Below, in pieces: positions 1 through 10,627 of a stretch of DNA of 64,000 nucleotides (position 1 is its first letter; each line of letters starts with the position of its first letter). The position numbers and the translations under genes were made by a program. Source of the stretch: Bacteroidales bacterium (GTDB taxonomy: Bacteria > Bacteroidota > Bacteroidia > Bacteroidales > F082); assembly GCA_017549805.1 (NCBI GenBank), contig JAFYNJ010000005.1, forward strand, positions 1 to 64,000, in the 5' to 3' direction. The notes under the pieces were generated by a model. It did not search any database. It was not told the DNA's origin and worked only from the letters and a program-made list of their open reading frames with translations.

Positions 1-1
1 C

Positions 2-2737
2 GAGGGTTACACGCCAGACCAGCCGGTTGTTTCGGGCAACATGGTCGACGAGGACGTGACCGTGACCGTTACCTACACGATCAACAGCCACCTGCTGACG
101 ATCAACTACGTGATGCCGGAAGGCGTGACCGGCCCGGCCCAATACAGTGCAACCTTGAACTACAACGCGTCGTACAGTGTCGAATCACCGGCAGTGGAAG
201 GCTACACACCAGACATCGCCACGGTGACAGGCACAATGCCAGACGATAACGTGACGGTGACGGTGACCTACACGGTCAATAGCTATGACATCTCGGCGAT
301 GGTGTCGGTCAACCCGACCAATGGCGGTACGGTTACCGGTGCGGGCACCTTGAACTACGGAGAGACCTGCACATTGACGGCCGTGCCGGCCACTGGTCAC
401 CACTTCGTGAAGTGGACGAAGAACGGCACACAGGTCTCCACCAACCCGACTTATTCGTTCACGGTGACGGGAACTGCCACCTATGTTGCTTACTTCGAGA
501 TCAACAGCTATGACATCTCGGCGATGGTGTCGGTCAACCCGACCAATGGCGGTACGGTGACTGGCACGGGCACCTTCAATTATGGAGAAACCTGTAACTT
601 GACCGCAGTACCCGCCACGGGCTACCATTTCGTGAAATGGACCAAGAATGGGACACAAGTTTCCACCAATGCCAACTACAGCTTTGTGGTAACAGGAGAA
701 GCCAGCTATGTAGCCTACTTCGAGCTGAACAGCTATGCGATCACCGCTACAGCCAACCCGACTGCTGGCGGTACTGTGACGGGTGCCAACACCTATAACC
801 ATGGTGCTACCGCCACGCTGACGGCTACACCTGCCACAGGCTATCACTTCGTGAAGTGGACGAAGAACGGCACACAGGTCTCCTCTAACGCGACCTACTC
901 GTTCACGGTGACGGAAGCTGCCGCATACGTTGCCCACTTCCAGCTGAATAGCTATGAGATCACGGCCACGACCAACCCGACTGGTGCTGGTACCATCACA
1001 GGCACTGGCTCATACAACTACGGTGCCTCATGTACGCTGTCGGTGACCGCCAATCAAGGCTATACCTTCCTCTATTGGACAAAGAACGGCGCGCAAGTCT
1101 CGAATAATCCGTCCATTACCTTCACGGTGACGGAAGCTGCCGCATACATTGCCCACTTCAGCTTGAACAGCTATGAAATCACGGCATCGACCAACCCGAA
1201 GGGTGCCGGTACCGTCAAAGGCGCTGGAACTTACGTCTTTGGTACTTCTTGTACCTTGACGGTTATCGCCAATCCGGGTTGTACATTTGTCAACTGGACC
1301 AAGGACGGCGAAGTGGTCAGTACCAATGCCGCCTACACCTTCACAGTTACCGAAGCGGCCGAATATGTCGCCAACTTCAGCCTCAACAGCTATGCGATTA
1401 CGGCTACCGCCAATCCAACCGCTGGTGGCATCTTGACCGGCGCAGGCAGCTATTATCATGGTACGAATTGCACCCTTACTGCAACGGCCAACACGGGCTA
1501 TACCTTTGTTAACTGGACGAAGGATGGCGTAGAGGTCTCTGCCAATCCGTCCTTCACATTCATGGTGACGGGAGCTGGCAGCTATGTTGCCAACTTCTCG
1601 CTGAACAGCTATGAGGTGACGGTGGCTGCCAATCCTGCCGAAGGCGGTACGGTTGCTGGCGCAGGTACCTACAACCATGGCACTACTGCCACGTTGACGG
1701 CTACGGCCAACACGGGCTACACCTTTGTCAACTGGACATTGAATGGCACGGAGGTTTCCACCAATGCAACCTACAGCTTCACGGTGACGGGAGCCGGCAA
1801 TTATGTCGCCAACTTCTCACTGAACAGCTACGAGGTGTCGGTGGCTGCCAATCCTGCCGAAGGCGGTACGGTCGCTGGCGCAGGTACCTACAACCACGGC
1901 GCCACTGCCACTTTGACGGCTACGGCCAACACTGGCTACACCTTTGTCAACTGGACAAAGGACGGCTCTGTGGTTTCCACTGAAGCGACCTACAGCTTCA
2001 CGGTGACGGGAGCTGGCAACTATGTCGCCAACTTCTCGCTGAACAGCTATGAAATCACTGCCACTGCCAATCCTGCCGAAGGTGGCACGGTTACTGGCGC
2101 AGGCAACTACAACCACGGCGCCACTGCCACGTTGACGGCTACGGCCAACACAGGCTACACCTTTGTCAACTGGACTTTGAATGGTACAGAGGTTTCCACC
2201 AATGCATCCTACAGCTTCACGGTGACGGAGGATGGCAGCTATGTCGCCAACTTCTCGCTGAACAGCTACGAGGTGACGGTTGTTGCCGATCCTGCCGAAG
2301 GCGGCTCGGTGACAGGTGCCGGTACTTATCAGTATGGCGCTATGGCTACGGTAAGCGTGACTCTTAACAATGAATACATCTTTGAAAACTGGACGCTGAA
2401 TGGAACGGTGGTTTCAGAGGAACTGACCTATACTTTTGAAGTGACCGGTAACAGCCATCTGGTGGCACATCTCATTTCCACCGTCGAGGTGGGCGAGAAC
2501 GAAGCCCCGACGCTGTTGGCATATCCGAACCCAACCCAGGATAAGGTGTACCTCCAAGGTGTGGCGATGCAAACTGTCAGGGTGTTTAACGCCATGGGCC
2601 AGTTGGTCATCGTGAAGGAATTTGACAATGTCGAGAACGTAGAGCTTGAATTGGGCGGTCTCGTCCCAGGCCTCTATACGGTCTCGGTACGCACCTCCAA
2701 TGGCACCATGGTCAGCAAGGTTGTCATGAAGCAGTAA
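2..2737 (+). CDS. Giant repeat adhesin with T9SS type A sorting domain (5' end cut by window)
   Basis: The frame is open from base 2, before the first ATG at 41, so the N-terminus lies outside the window. The visible part begins with MucBP-like repeats (GYTPD, then DDNVTVTVTYTVN). Ten divergent InlB/Flg_new_2-type repeats of 73-75 residues follow, each starting NSY(D/E/A) and carrying a GYxFVxWTxNG core. The last 80 or so residues form a T9SS type A tail: YPNPTQDKVYL, then an MGQLV strand, a PGLYTVSV strand and final VVMKQ. By family knowledge such proteins cross the outer membrane by T9SS and are anchored or released at the surface, so an adhesin role is inferred. A strong terminator follows. 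Confidence 0.85.
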   Translation, partial: EGYTPDQPVVSGNMVDEDVTVTVTYTINSHLLTINYVMPEGVTGPAQYSATLNYNASYSVESPAVEGYTPDIATVTGTMPDDNVTVTVTYTVNSYDISAMVSVNPTNGGTVTGAGTLNYGETCTLTAVPATGHHFVKWTKNGTQVSTNPTYSFTVTGTATYVAYFEINSYDISAMVSVNPTNGGTVTGTGTFNYGETCNLTAVPATGYHFVKWTKNGTQVSTNANYSFVVTGEASYVAYFELNSYAITATANPTAGGTVTGANTYNHGATATLTATPATGYHFVKWTKNGTQVSSNATYSFTVTEAAAYVAHFQLNSYEITATTNPTGAGTITGTGSYNYGASCTLSVTANQGYTFLYWTKNGAQVSNNPSITFTVTEAAAYIAHFSLNSYEITASTNPKGAGTVKGAGTYVFGTSCTLTVIANPGCTFVNWTKDGEVVSTNAAYTFTVTEAAEYVANFSLNSYAITATANPTAGGILTGAGSYYHGTNCTLTATANTGYTFVNWTKDGVEVSANPSFTFMVTGAGSYVANFSLNSYEVTVAANPAEGGTVAGAGTYNHGTTATLTATANTGYTFVNWTLNGTEVSTNATYSFTVTGAGNYVANFSLNSYEVSVAANPAEGGTVAGAGTYNHGATATLTATANTGYTFVNWTKDGSVVSTEATYSFTVTGAGNYVANFSLNSYEITATANPAEGGTVTGAGNYNHGATATLTATANTGYTFVNWTLNGTEVSTNASYSFTVTEDGSYVANFSLNSYEVTVVADPAEGGSVTGAGTYQYGAMATVSVTLNNEYIFENWTLNGTVVSEELTYTFEVTGNSHLVAHLISTVEVGENEAPTLLAYPNPTQDKVYLQGVAMQTVRVFNAMGQLVIVKEFDNVENVELELGGLVPGLYTVSVRTSNGTMVSKVVMKQ
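278..2479 (+). repeat. Ten tandem coding repeats, 225/219-bp period
   Basis: Unit starts (the Asn codon of NSY) fall at 278, 503, 728, 947, 1166, 1385, 1604, 1823, 2042 and 2261. The first two units are 225 bp and the rest exactly 219 bp. Units 7-9 are the most alike at the DNA level, which suggests recent expansion or gene conversion in the 3' half of the array. Confidence 0.9.
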
Positions 2738-2761
2738 CTCGTTGTCAACACTTAAGAAAAG

Positions 2762-2795
2762 GAAGGGCGGGGAAACATCTCCGCCCTTCTTGTTT
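2762..2795 (+). terminator. Rho-independent terminator of the adhesin gene
   Basis: GAAGGGCGG (2762-2770) pairs with CCGCCCTTC (2781-2789) and is followed by a T-rich stretch. It lies 25 bases past the adhesin stop codon. Confidence 0.85.
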
Positions 2796-2814
2796 AAATT
2801 ACAGACAAATATAG

Positions 2815-2842
2815 TTGCATTAAGAAAAAATTTGTATCTTTG
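2815..2842 (+). promoter_or_regulatory. rpsA promoter
   Basis: Bacteroidota-type promoter: TTG at 2815-2817, 17 bases, then TATCTTTG at 2835-2842. Transcription should begin near 2849. Confidence 0.75.
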
Positions 2843-2848
2843 CAGCCC

Positions 2849-2968
2849 AATTTGAGTTTTGAGTCGGAATGGCTGAATGGTCAAAAGCTTAAGTTGGTAA
2901 AATAAGTCAAACCTCCTCGGATGGGGTGTCCGACACCCAAACGGGTACAAGTAAAAACAAAAACAAAA
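2849..2968 (+). promoter_or_regulatory. rpsA 5' leader with two competing hairpins
   Basis: About 120 bases lie between the predicted transcription start and the ATG at 2969, which is long for this window. Two hairpins overlap and cannot form together: TCGGA (2917-2921) with TCCGA (2929-2933), and GGGTGTC (2924-2930) with GACACCC (2932-2938). S1 autoregulates its own mRNA in other bacteria, so a regulatory leader is a reasonable inference, but I cannot assign it to a named RNA family. Confidence 0.4.
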
Positions 2969-4819
2969 ATGGCAGAAAACGAAAACATCATCAACGAGGC
3001 TCCCAAGCAGAAACCTGTTCCGGACGAGAACTTTGACTGGAACACCTCGCACAAGAAATTTGACAACTACTCAGCCGACGAGCGCGCCAAGCTCGAGGAT
3101 CAGTATGCTGCTACCATGAACCAAGTCGCTGACCACGAGGTCATCGAAGGTACCGTAGTAGCCAAGACCGACCGTGAGGTGGTTGTCAACATTGGCTTCA
3201 AATCAGATGGTGTTATTCCGATTGCAGAATTCCGCACCAATCCTAACCTCGCCGTGGGCGACAAGGTCGAAGTGTACGTTGAAAGCCAGGAAGGCTCCAA
3301 TGGCCAACTCGTCCTCTCCCACAAGAAGGCCCGCATCCTCAAGTCATGGGATCGCGTCAACGCAGCTTACGAAAGCGGCGAGATTGTCAACGGTTACGTC
3401 AAGAGCCGTACCAAGGGTGGTCTCATCGTCGATGTGTTCGGCATTGATTCCTTCCTGCCCGGTTCTCAGATCGACGTCAAGCCGATCCGCGACTACGACG
3501 TGTTTGTTGACAGCGTGATGGAATTCAAAGTTGTGAAGATCAACCAGGAATACAAGAACGTGGTTGTCTCACACAAAGCGCTCATCGAAGACGAACTCGA
3601 GGCTCAGAAGGCTGAAATCATCAGCAAGCTCGAGAAAGGTCAGGTTCTTGAAGGTGTCGTGAAGAACATCACTTCCTACGGCGTGTTCATCGACCTCGGC
3701 GGCGTTGACGGTCTCATCCACATCACCGACCTCTCTTGGGGACGTATCAACCATCCTGAAGAGATCGTCAAGTTGGATGAAAAGATCAAGGTCGTCATCC
3801 TTGACTTCGACGACAACAAGAAGCGTATCGCTCTCGGCCTGAAGCAGCTCACTCCTCATCCTTGGGATGCTCTCGATCCTAACCTCAAGGTTGGCGACAT
3901 CGTCAAGGGTAAGGTGGTGGTCATCGCTGACTACGGCGCATTCATCGAGATCGCTCCTGGCGTTGAAGGCCTCATCCACGTCTCCGAAATGTCATGGTCG
4001 CAACATCTCCGTACCGCTCAGGACTTCCTGAAGGTTGGCGACGAAGTGGAAGCCAAGGTGCTTACCCTCGACCGTGAAGAGCGTAAGATGTCACTGGGCA
4101 TGAAGCAGCTGATTCCGGATCCATGGGCTAACATCAAGGATCGTTATCCCATCGGCTCCAAGCACACTGCTACGGTCCGTAACTTCACCAACTTCGGCAT
4201 CTTCGTCGAACTCGAAGAAGGTGTCGATGGTCTCATCCACATCAGCGACCTCAGCTGGAGCAAGAAGATCAAGCATCCGGCTGAATTCACCAAGGTTGGC
4301 GAAAGCATCGACGTCGTCGTTCTCGACGTTGACGAAGAAAACCGCCGCTTGAGCCTCGGCCACAAGCAACTCGAAGAGAATCCTTGGGAAGTGTTCGAAA
4401 CCGTGTTTACCGTTGGTTCAGTCCACCAAGGCACCATCATCAGCGCTGCTGACAAGGGTGTCGTGGTCTCCCTGCCTTACGGCGTTGAAGGCTTCTGCCC
4501 GAACCGCTACCTGAAGAAGGAAGACGGCACCACTGCCAAGGTTGACGAAACCCTCGACTTCAAGGTCATTGAGTTCTCAAAGGAAAGCAAGAAGATCATC
4601 CTTGCCCATTCCAAGATCTATGAAGAGAAGGAAGCCGCTGCCAAGGACGCTGCCGACAAAGCCGCCGACAAGGCTGCCAAGCAGGCAAAGCGTGCCGTGA
4701 AGCAAATCAACGAAACCATCGAGCACAGCACCCTGGGTGACCTCGAAGTGCTCGCCGGCTTGAAGGAAAACCTTGAGAAGCAGGAAGCTGCCGCCAAGGA
4801 TGAACCGAAAGCAGAATAA
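2969..4819 (+). CDS. rpsA: 30S ribosomal protein S1
   Basis: 616 residues. S1 binds mRNA on the 30S subunit and helps start translation, important in a phylum with weak Shine-Dalgarno use. Six S1 (OB-fold) domains can be counted; typical strands are GVFIDLGGVDGLIHITDLSW in domain 3, GAFIEIAPGVEGLIHVSEMS in domain 4 and GIFVELEEGVDGLIHISDLS in domain 5. The C-terminus is an Ala/Lys/Glu-rich coil. The reading frame extends upstream to an ATG at 2921, but that ATG lies inside the leader hairpins. The ATG at 2969, preceded by an A-rich stretch and starting MAENENI, is the better start. It is a single-gene unit with its own promoter and terminator. Confidence 0.95.
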   Translation: MAENENIINEAPKQKPVPDENFDWNTSHKKFDNYSADERAKLEDQYAATMNQVADHEVIEGTVVAKTDREVVVNIGFKSDGVIPIAEFRTNPNLAVGDKVEVYVESQEGSNGQLVLSHKKARILKSWDRVNAAYESGEIVNGYVKSRTKGGLIVDVFGIDSFLPGSQIDVKPIRDYDVFVDSVMEFKVVKINQEYKNVVVSHKALIEDELEAQKAEIISKLEKGQVLEGVVKNITSYGVFIDLGGVDGLIHITDLSWGRINHPEEIVKLDEKIKVVILDFDDNKKRIALGLKQLTPHPWDALDPNLKVGDIVKGKVVVIADYGAFIEIAPGVEGLIHVSEMSWSQHLRTAQDFLKVGDEVEAKVLTLDREERKMSLGMKQLIPDPWANIKDRYPIGSKHTATVRNFTNFGIFVELEEGVDGLIHISDLSWSKKIKHPAEFTKVGESIDVVVLDVDEENRRLSLGHKQLEENPWEVFETVFTVGSVHQGTIISAADKGVVVSLPYGVEGFCPNRYLKKEDGTTAKVDETLDFKVIEFSKESKKIILAHSKIYEEKEAAAKDAADKAADKAAKQAKRAVKQINETIEHSTLGDLEVLAGLKENLEKQEAAAKDEPKAE

Positions 4820-4839
4820 CGCTTAATGCGTTTGTGACG

Positions 4840-4870
4840 AAAAGCCGCTCGAAAGGGCGGCTTTTCTTTT
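4840..4870 (+). terminator. rpsA terminator
   Basis: AAAAGCCGC (4840-4848) pairs with GCGGCTTTT (4857-4865) and is followed by CTTTTA. Confidence 0.85.
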
Positions 4871-4902
4871 AGAATCCCAAACCATCCGCATCCGTAGGAT
4901 GC

Positions 4903-4910
4903 TAGCTTTG
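4903..4910 (+). promoter_or_regulatory. -7 box giving a nearly leaderless mRNA
   Basis: TAGCTTTG matches TAnnTTTG, with only five bases between its last G and the ATG at 4916. The transcript is therefore expected to begin at or next to the start codon. Confidence 0.6.
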
Positions 4911-4915
4911 TAACT

Positions 4916-5146
4916 ATGGCACAGAAATTAAACAGAATCAGTTTTACGCTTCGCGAAGGCGAAGAATACATTCCGTTAATCGCTTTGTTGAAAGCCACGG
5001 GCGTTGTGGCTTCAGGCAGTGAGGCCCAAGAGGTAGTAACTGCAGGCATGGTGCTTCGCAACGGCGAAGTGGAGCTCCGTAAAAGAGCGAAGATCACCCC
5101 CGGAGAGGTGATCGTATTCCAGAATGTTGAAATTCTGGTTGAATAA
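4916..5146 (+). CDS. Small S4-domain RNA-binding protein (YbcJ-like)
   Basis: 76 residues, essentially one S4-like RNA-binding fold: the LIALLKATGVVASGSEAQEVV helix pair, a GMVLRNGEVELRKRAKI hairpin and the closing strand GEVIVFQNVEILVE. Length and layout fit the stand-alone S4 proteins of the YbcJ/YaaA type, which are thought to bind structured RNA such as rRNA; the exact target is unknown. It stands alone between the rpsA terminator and a bidirectional terminator shared with gcvP, and has its own promoter with almost no 5' UTR. Confidence 0.8.
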   Translation: MAQKLNRISFTLREGEEYIPLIALLKATGVVASGSEAQEVVTAGMVLRNGEVELRKRAKITPGEVIVFQNVEILVE

Positions 5147-5176
5147 AAAAACGCGACCGATTGGCCGCGTTTTTTA
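5146..5176. terminator. Bidirectional terminator between the S4 gene and gcvP
   Basis: AAAAAAACGCGACC pairs with GGCCGCGTTTTTT (one internal mismatch, AT-rich arms on both sides), so it can end transcription arriving from either side. Confidence 0.8.
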
Positions 5177-5195
5177 GTAAATAATAGTGGAATGG

Positions 5196-8060
5196 TTATT
5201 CCACGTTGATCTTGCAAACCAGATTTCTGTCGCCGTAGGCATCGTCGATGCGGGTGACATGCGGGAAATATTTGTCCTGGACGTCGCTCTTCATCGGGAA
5301 GCCGGCCTCTTCGCGGCTGAACGGGAACTTCCATTCGTTAGCCATCAGCATCTCAGCCGTGTAAGGTGCATGCGAGATGATGTTGTCGCCTTGCGGTGCG
5401 CGGCCTTCTTCGATAGCCTTGATTTCCTCGCGGATCTTGATCATGGCATCGACGAAGCGGTCGAGCTCGGCAATCGGCTCACTCTCGGTGGGTTCCACCA
5501 TCAATGTCTCGTGGACGGGGAAGGCCACGGTAGGAGCGTGGAAGCCGAAGTCCATCAAACGCTTGGCGATGTCGATAGCGGCTACGCCCGTGGTCTTGTT
5601 GATGCCGTTGATGTCGAGAATCATCTCGTGGGCAACATGACCGTGGTTGCCGGTATAGAGGATCGGGTAGTAGTCCTTCAGACGATCCTTCAGGTAGTTG
5701 GCGTTCATAATGGCGCCCATGGTGGCTTTCTTCAGGCCTTCACCGCCCAACATCTTGATGTAGCAATAGGTGATGGTGAGGATCTGGGCACTGCCAAACG
5801 GAGCGGCTGAAACAGCGCCTTCCTGCTTGTCGCCACCGCAGTGGAACAGGATGTGTGAAGGCAGGTAGGGCTTCAGATGCTCGGCCACGCCGATAGGTCC
5901 GACACCGGGACCGCCGCCGCCGTGCGGGATGGCGAAGGTCTTGTGCAGGTTGAGGTGGCAGACGTCGGCACCGATGTAGCCAGGACTGGTCAAGCCGACC
6001 TGTGCGTTCATGTTGGCACCGTCCATATAGACCTGTCCGCCGTTGTCGTGAACGAGTTTCACGAGGGTGCGGATGCCATCCTCATAGATGCCGTGGGTGG
6101 AAGGATAGGTGACCATGAAGGCCGCCAGGTTGTCCTTGTATTGCTCGGCCTTGGCCTTGGCGTCATCGAGGTTGATGTTACCGTGCTCGTCGCAAGCAAC
6201 CACCACCACCTGCATGCCAGCCATGGCAGCTGAAGCGGGGTTGGTACCGTGGGCTGAGGCGGGGATCAGGCAGATGTTGCGGTGACCCTGACCGTTGGCC
6301 TCTTGGTAACGGCGGATGGTGAGCAAGCCGGCATATTCGCCACTGGCGCCGGAGTTCGGCATGAAGCTCATGCCCTTGAAGCCTGTGATCTCGCAGAGGT
6401 CCTTGGTGAGCTCGTCGATGAGTTCGAGATAGCCTTGGACTTGGTCGGCAGGCACAAACGGGTGGATGTTGCCGAATTCAGGCCAGCTAAGGGCGAACAT
6501 CGAGGTGGCGGGATTCAGCTTCATGGTGCAACTTCCCAACGGGATCATGCAGCGGTTGAGGCTGAGGTCGCGGTTCTCGAGTTGCTTCATGTAGCGCATC
6601 ATGTCGGTCTCGCTGCGGTATTTGAAGAACAGCGGGGCCTGCATGAACTTGGAGGTTCGGCACATCTCGGGTTGGATGCCGTTGAACTTTTGGCAGTTCG
6701 GGTCGCAGACGAGTTCCTCGTGTTGCTTGCCGAGGGCTTCGGCAACGACTTGGCCGATCTCGTTGATGTCTTCGCGGGCCGTGGTCTCGTCGAGGCTGAT
6801 ACCGAAGTGCTGCTTGTCGATGATACGGAAGTTCATGCCGTGTTTCTCGGCGGCTTCCTTCACCTTGCAGGTGCAGGTGCCTTCGGGCATCTCGAACAAC
6901 AGCGTGTCGAAGAAGTACTTGTTAAGTTGCTTCACGCCGAGTTTGGCCAATTCAGAGGTCAGCTTGCCGGCGAGGCAGTTGATATGGTGGGCAATTTCAA
7001 TCAAGCCGTCGGGACCGTGGTAAACGGCATAGAAGCCCGACATGATGGCCAACAGCGCCTGCGCGGTGCAGATGTTGGATGTGGCTCTTTCGCGTTTGAT
7101 GTGCTGCTCGCGGGTCTGCAAAGCCAGACGGTAGGCGGGATTGCCAAGGGCATCGACGCTGATGCCGATGATACGGCCGGGCATGTCGCGCTTATAGGCT
7201 TCGGTGGTGGCGAAGTAACCGGCATGGGGACCGCCGAATCCCATCGGCAAACCGAAACGCTGGTTGGTGCCTAACACCACATCGGCGCCCCATTCACCTG
7301 GAGGGGTGATCAGCACGAGGCTGAGCAGGTCGGCGGCGACGGCCACTTGCATGCCTTTTTCTTTCCATGCGGCCACTTTGGCGCGGTTGTCAACGATCTC
7401 GCCAAACTGGTTGGGGCATTGGATCAACACGCCAAAGAAATCCTCTCCGGCTTCAAACTTGTTGATGTCGTCCACTACGACTTCGATGCCTTGGAAATGA
7501 GCGCGGGTCTTGATGACCTCGATGCTCTGGGGGAACACGTCGTTGGCAACGAAGAACTTCTTCACGCCAGCCTTCACCTGGGCGCGGCTGCGGGCATGCC
7601 AGAACATCAGCATGGCTTCGGCGGCTGCGGTGGCTTCGTCCAAAAGGGAAGCGTTGGCCAGCGGCATGGCAGTGAGGTCGCTGATGACGGTCTGGAAGTT
7701 CAGCAGGGCCTCAAGACGACCTTGCGACACTTCTGCCTGATAGGGGGTGTAGGAAGTGTACCAGCCGGGGTTTTCAAGGATGTTACGTGTGATGACACCG
7801 GGGGTGATGGTGTTGTAATATCCCAAGCCGATATAGCTTCTGTATTGCTTGTTTTTGGCTCCCAACGCCTTCAGATGGCTGATGCATTCGTATTCGTTCA
7901 TGCCGATGCCGATGTTGAGCGGCTTCGGGAGTCGGATTTCAGGAGAAATAATCTCGTCAACAAGTTGTTCTTGCGAGGCGACACCGATGACCTTGAGCAT
8001 CTTCTCTGCATCCGATGCGGTAGGGCCGTTGTGGCGCTTGATGAAATTGTCTTTGATCAT
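5196..8060 (-). CDS. gcvP: Glycine dehydrogenase (decarboxylating), P-protein of the glycine cleavage system
   Basis: 954 residues, the length of the fused single-chain P-protein. It decarboxylates glycine using pyridoxal phosphate and passes the aminomethyl group to lipoyl GcvH, in the cytosol. The N-terminal half begins with IKDNFIKRHNGP and the C-terminal half holds the cofactor site, NLHKTF (Lys near residue 704) followed by the glycine-rich GGGGPGVGPIG. Both halves are intact. gcvT and gcvH are not nearby. The start overlaps the stop of the upstream lipoprotein gene (ATGA), so the two are translationally coupled. Confidence 0.96.
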   Translation of the reverse strand: MIKDNFIKRHNGPTASDAEKMLKVIGVASQEQLVDEIISPEIRLPKPLNIGIGMNEYECISHLKALGAKNKQYRSYIGLGYYNTITPGVITRNILENPGWYTSYTPYQAEVSQGRLEALLNFQTVISDLTAMPLANASLLDEATAAAEAMLMFWHARSRAQVKAGVKKFFVANDVFPQSIEVIKTRAHFQGIEVVVDDINKFEAGEDFFGVLIQCPNQFGEIVDNRAKVAAWKEKGMQVAVAADLLSLVLITPPGEWGADVVLGTNQRFGLPMGFGGPHAGYFATTEAYKRDMPGRIIGISVDALGNPAYRLALQTREQHIKRERATSNICTAQALLAIMSGFYAVYHGPDGLIEIAHHINCLAGKLTSELAKLGVKQLNKYFFDTLLFEMPEGTCTCKVKEAAEKHGMNFRIIDKQHFGISLDETTAREDINEIGQVVAEALGKQHEELVCDPNCQKFNGIQPEMCRTSKFMQAPLFFKYRSETDMMRYMKQLENRDLSLNRCMIPLGSCTMKLNPATSMFALSWPEFGNIHPFVPADQVQGYLELIDELTKDLCEITGFKGMSFMPNSGASGEYAGLLTIRRYQEANGQGHRNICLIPASAHGTNPASAAMAGMQVVVVACDEHGNINLDDAKAKAEQYKDNLAAFMVTYPSTHGIYEDGIRTLVKLVHDNGGQVYMDGANMNAQVGLTSPGYIGADVCHLNLHKTFAIPHGGGGPGVGPIGVAEHLKPYLPSHILFHCGGDKQEGAVSAAPFGSAQILTITYCYIKMLGGEGLKKATMGAIMNANYLKDRLKDYYPILYTGNHGHVAHEMILDINGINKTTGVAAIDIAKRLMDFGFHAPTVAFPVHETLMVEPTESEPIAELDRFVDAMIKIREEIKAIEEGRAPQGDNIISHAPYTAEMLMANEWKFPFSREEAGFPMKSDVQDKYFPHVTRIDDAYGDRNLVCKINVE

Positions 8061-8659
8061 TTTAATAGTTTATTAATTGTGATATAATCTGGATAGGCTA
8101 ACGATTGGTTGTTGATCTTGATGTAAGGCTTCACCTTGACACCAAGGTTGACGGGGTTGCTTTGGGCTCCGGCAAGCTTGAAGGCCAGGTTCAGCACGGC
8201 ATCGGCGGTTTCGCTGCTGAAGAGCTGGAACAGGTCGGTGCTGATCGGGATGGAGACTTTTCCGGTGGAATTGGCCGGGATGCTGAATCCATTGTTGAAG
8301 GTGCTACTGATAACCTCCCTGTCGTTCAGTGAGATGATGTAATCCATCTTGCCCAAGGTAGCGGCAATGCTGTTCGGGTTGTCCACGTCGAGATTGACAT
8401 TGAAAGAGACGGGCAGTTTCTTGTTGAGCAAAGCATTGGTCACTTTCAACAGCTGTGTAGCGTTGAGGTTGCTTTTGTCCATGCCTTTGCTGAGGTTCAT
8501 GCCGAGCATGTTGATCTGGTCGATGCCACTAACATCGAAGTTGCAGTTTTTCAGGTTGACGATCTGGGCAGCCTGACTGGCAATTTGAACCAACTGTTCG
8601 CAAGCCGTGAAACTCAAGGCAAGAAACAGTACTACGATGATTTTACTAAGTTTTTTCAT
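8057..8659 (-). CDS. Lipoprotein with LEA14-like (water stress/hypersensitivity) fold, tentative
   Basis: 200 residues. A signal peptide (KIIVVLFLALS) ends in the lipobox FTAC, so the mature protein should be lipid-anchored. The rest is beta-rich, with strands such as LPVSFNVNLDVDNPNS and GKVSIPIS, which resemble LEA type 2 / WHy domains; that assignment is by pattern only. It lies 29 bases after typA with no terminator between and overlaps gcvP by four bases, so typA, this gene and gcvP may share an mRNA. Function unknown. Confidence 0.7.
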   Translation of the reverse strand: MKKLSKIIVVLFLALSFTACEQLVQIASQAAQIVNLKNCNFDVSGIDQINMLGMNLSKGMDKSNLNATQLLKVTNALLNKKLPVSFNVNLDVDNPNSIAATLGKMDYIISLNDREVISSTFNNGFSIPANSTGKVSIPISTDLFQLFSSETADAVLNLAFKLAGAQSNPVNLGVKVKPYIKINNQSLAYPDYITINKLLK

Positions 8660-8688
8660 AATGTTGAGTTTTTTATGTGTGATACTAC

Positions 8689-10503
<1,815 letters not shown>

Positions 10504-10538
10504 ATTAGCTTATCGTTCTTGTACAATGTTTTAACCGA

Positions 10539-10570
10539 CAAAGATAACAAACATTCTTTATTTTTTCAAA
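10539..10570 (-). promoter_or_regulatory. typA promoter
   Basis: On the minus strand: TTTG (10567-10570), 20 bases, then TATCTTTG (10539-10546). It is back to back with the recQ promoter, with the two -33 elements six bases apart. Confidence 0.75.
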
Positions 10571-10575
10571 AAAAC

Positions 10576-10605
10576 TTGTCATGTTGAAAAATATCTTTAT
10601 CTTTG
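10576..10605 (+). promoter_or_regulatory. recQ promoter
   Basis: TTG (10576-10578), 19 bases, TATCTTTG (10598-10605), 22 bases before the ATG. Confidence 0.75.
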
Positions 10606-10627
10606 GAGAATAATCTTTTACGCAGCC

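Noticed and set aside
185-2116. Long open frames on the minus strand opposite the adhesin repeats
   Set aside because: They follow the repeat period and read as low-complexity His/Arg/Val protein. They are shadows of the repeated codons on the plus strand.
278-2479. CRISPR-like array
   Set aside because: The units are 219-225 bp of continuous coding sequence without short repeats and spacers.
2860-2915. tRNA-like start (GGCTGAATGGTCAAAAGC) upstream of rpsA
   Set aside because: No acceptor stem, anticodon arm or T-loop can be completed; it is part of the rpsA leader.
2921-2968. N-terminal extension of S1
   Set aside because: The ATG at 2921 lies within the leader hairpins and S1 proteins do not carry this extension.
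5187-8087. Long plus-strand frames across gcvP (for example 6282-7274)
   Set aside because: gcvP is unmistakable on the other strand; these frames are Val/Gly/Ala-rich mirror translations with no promoter.
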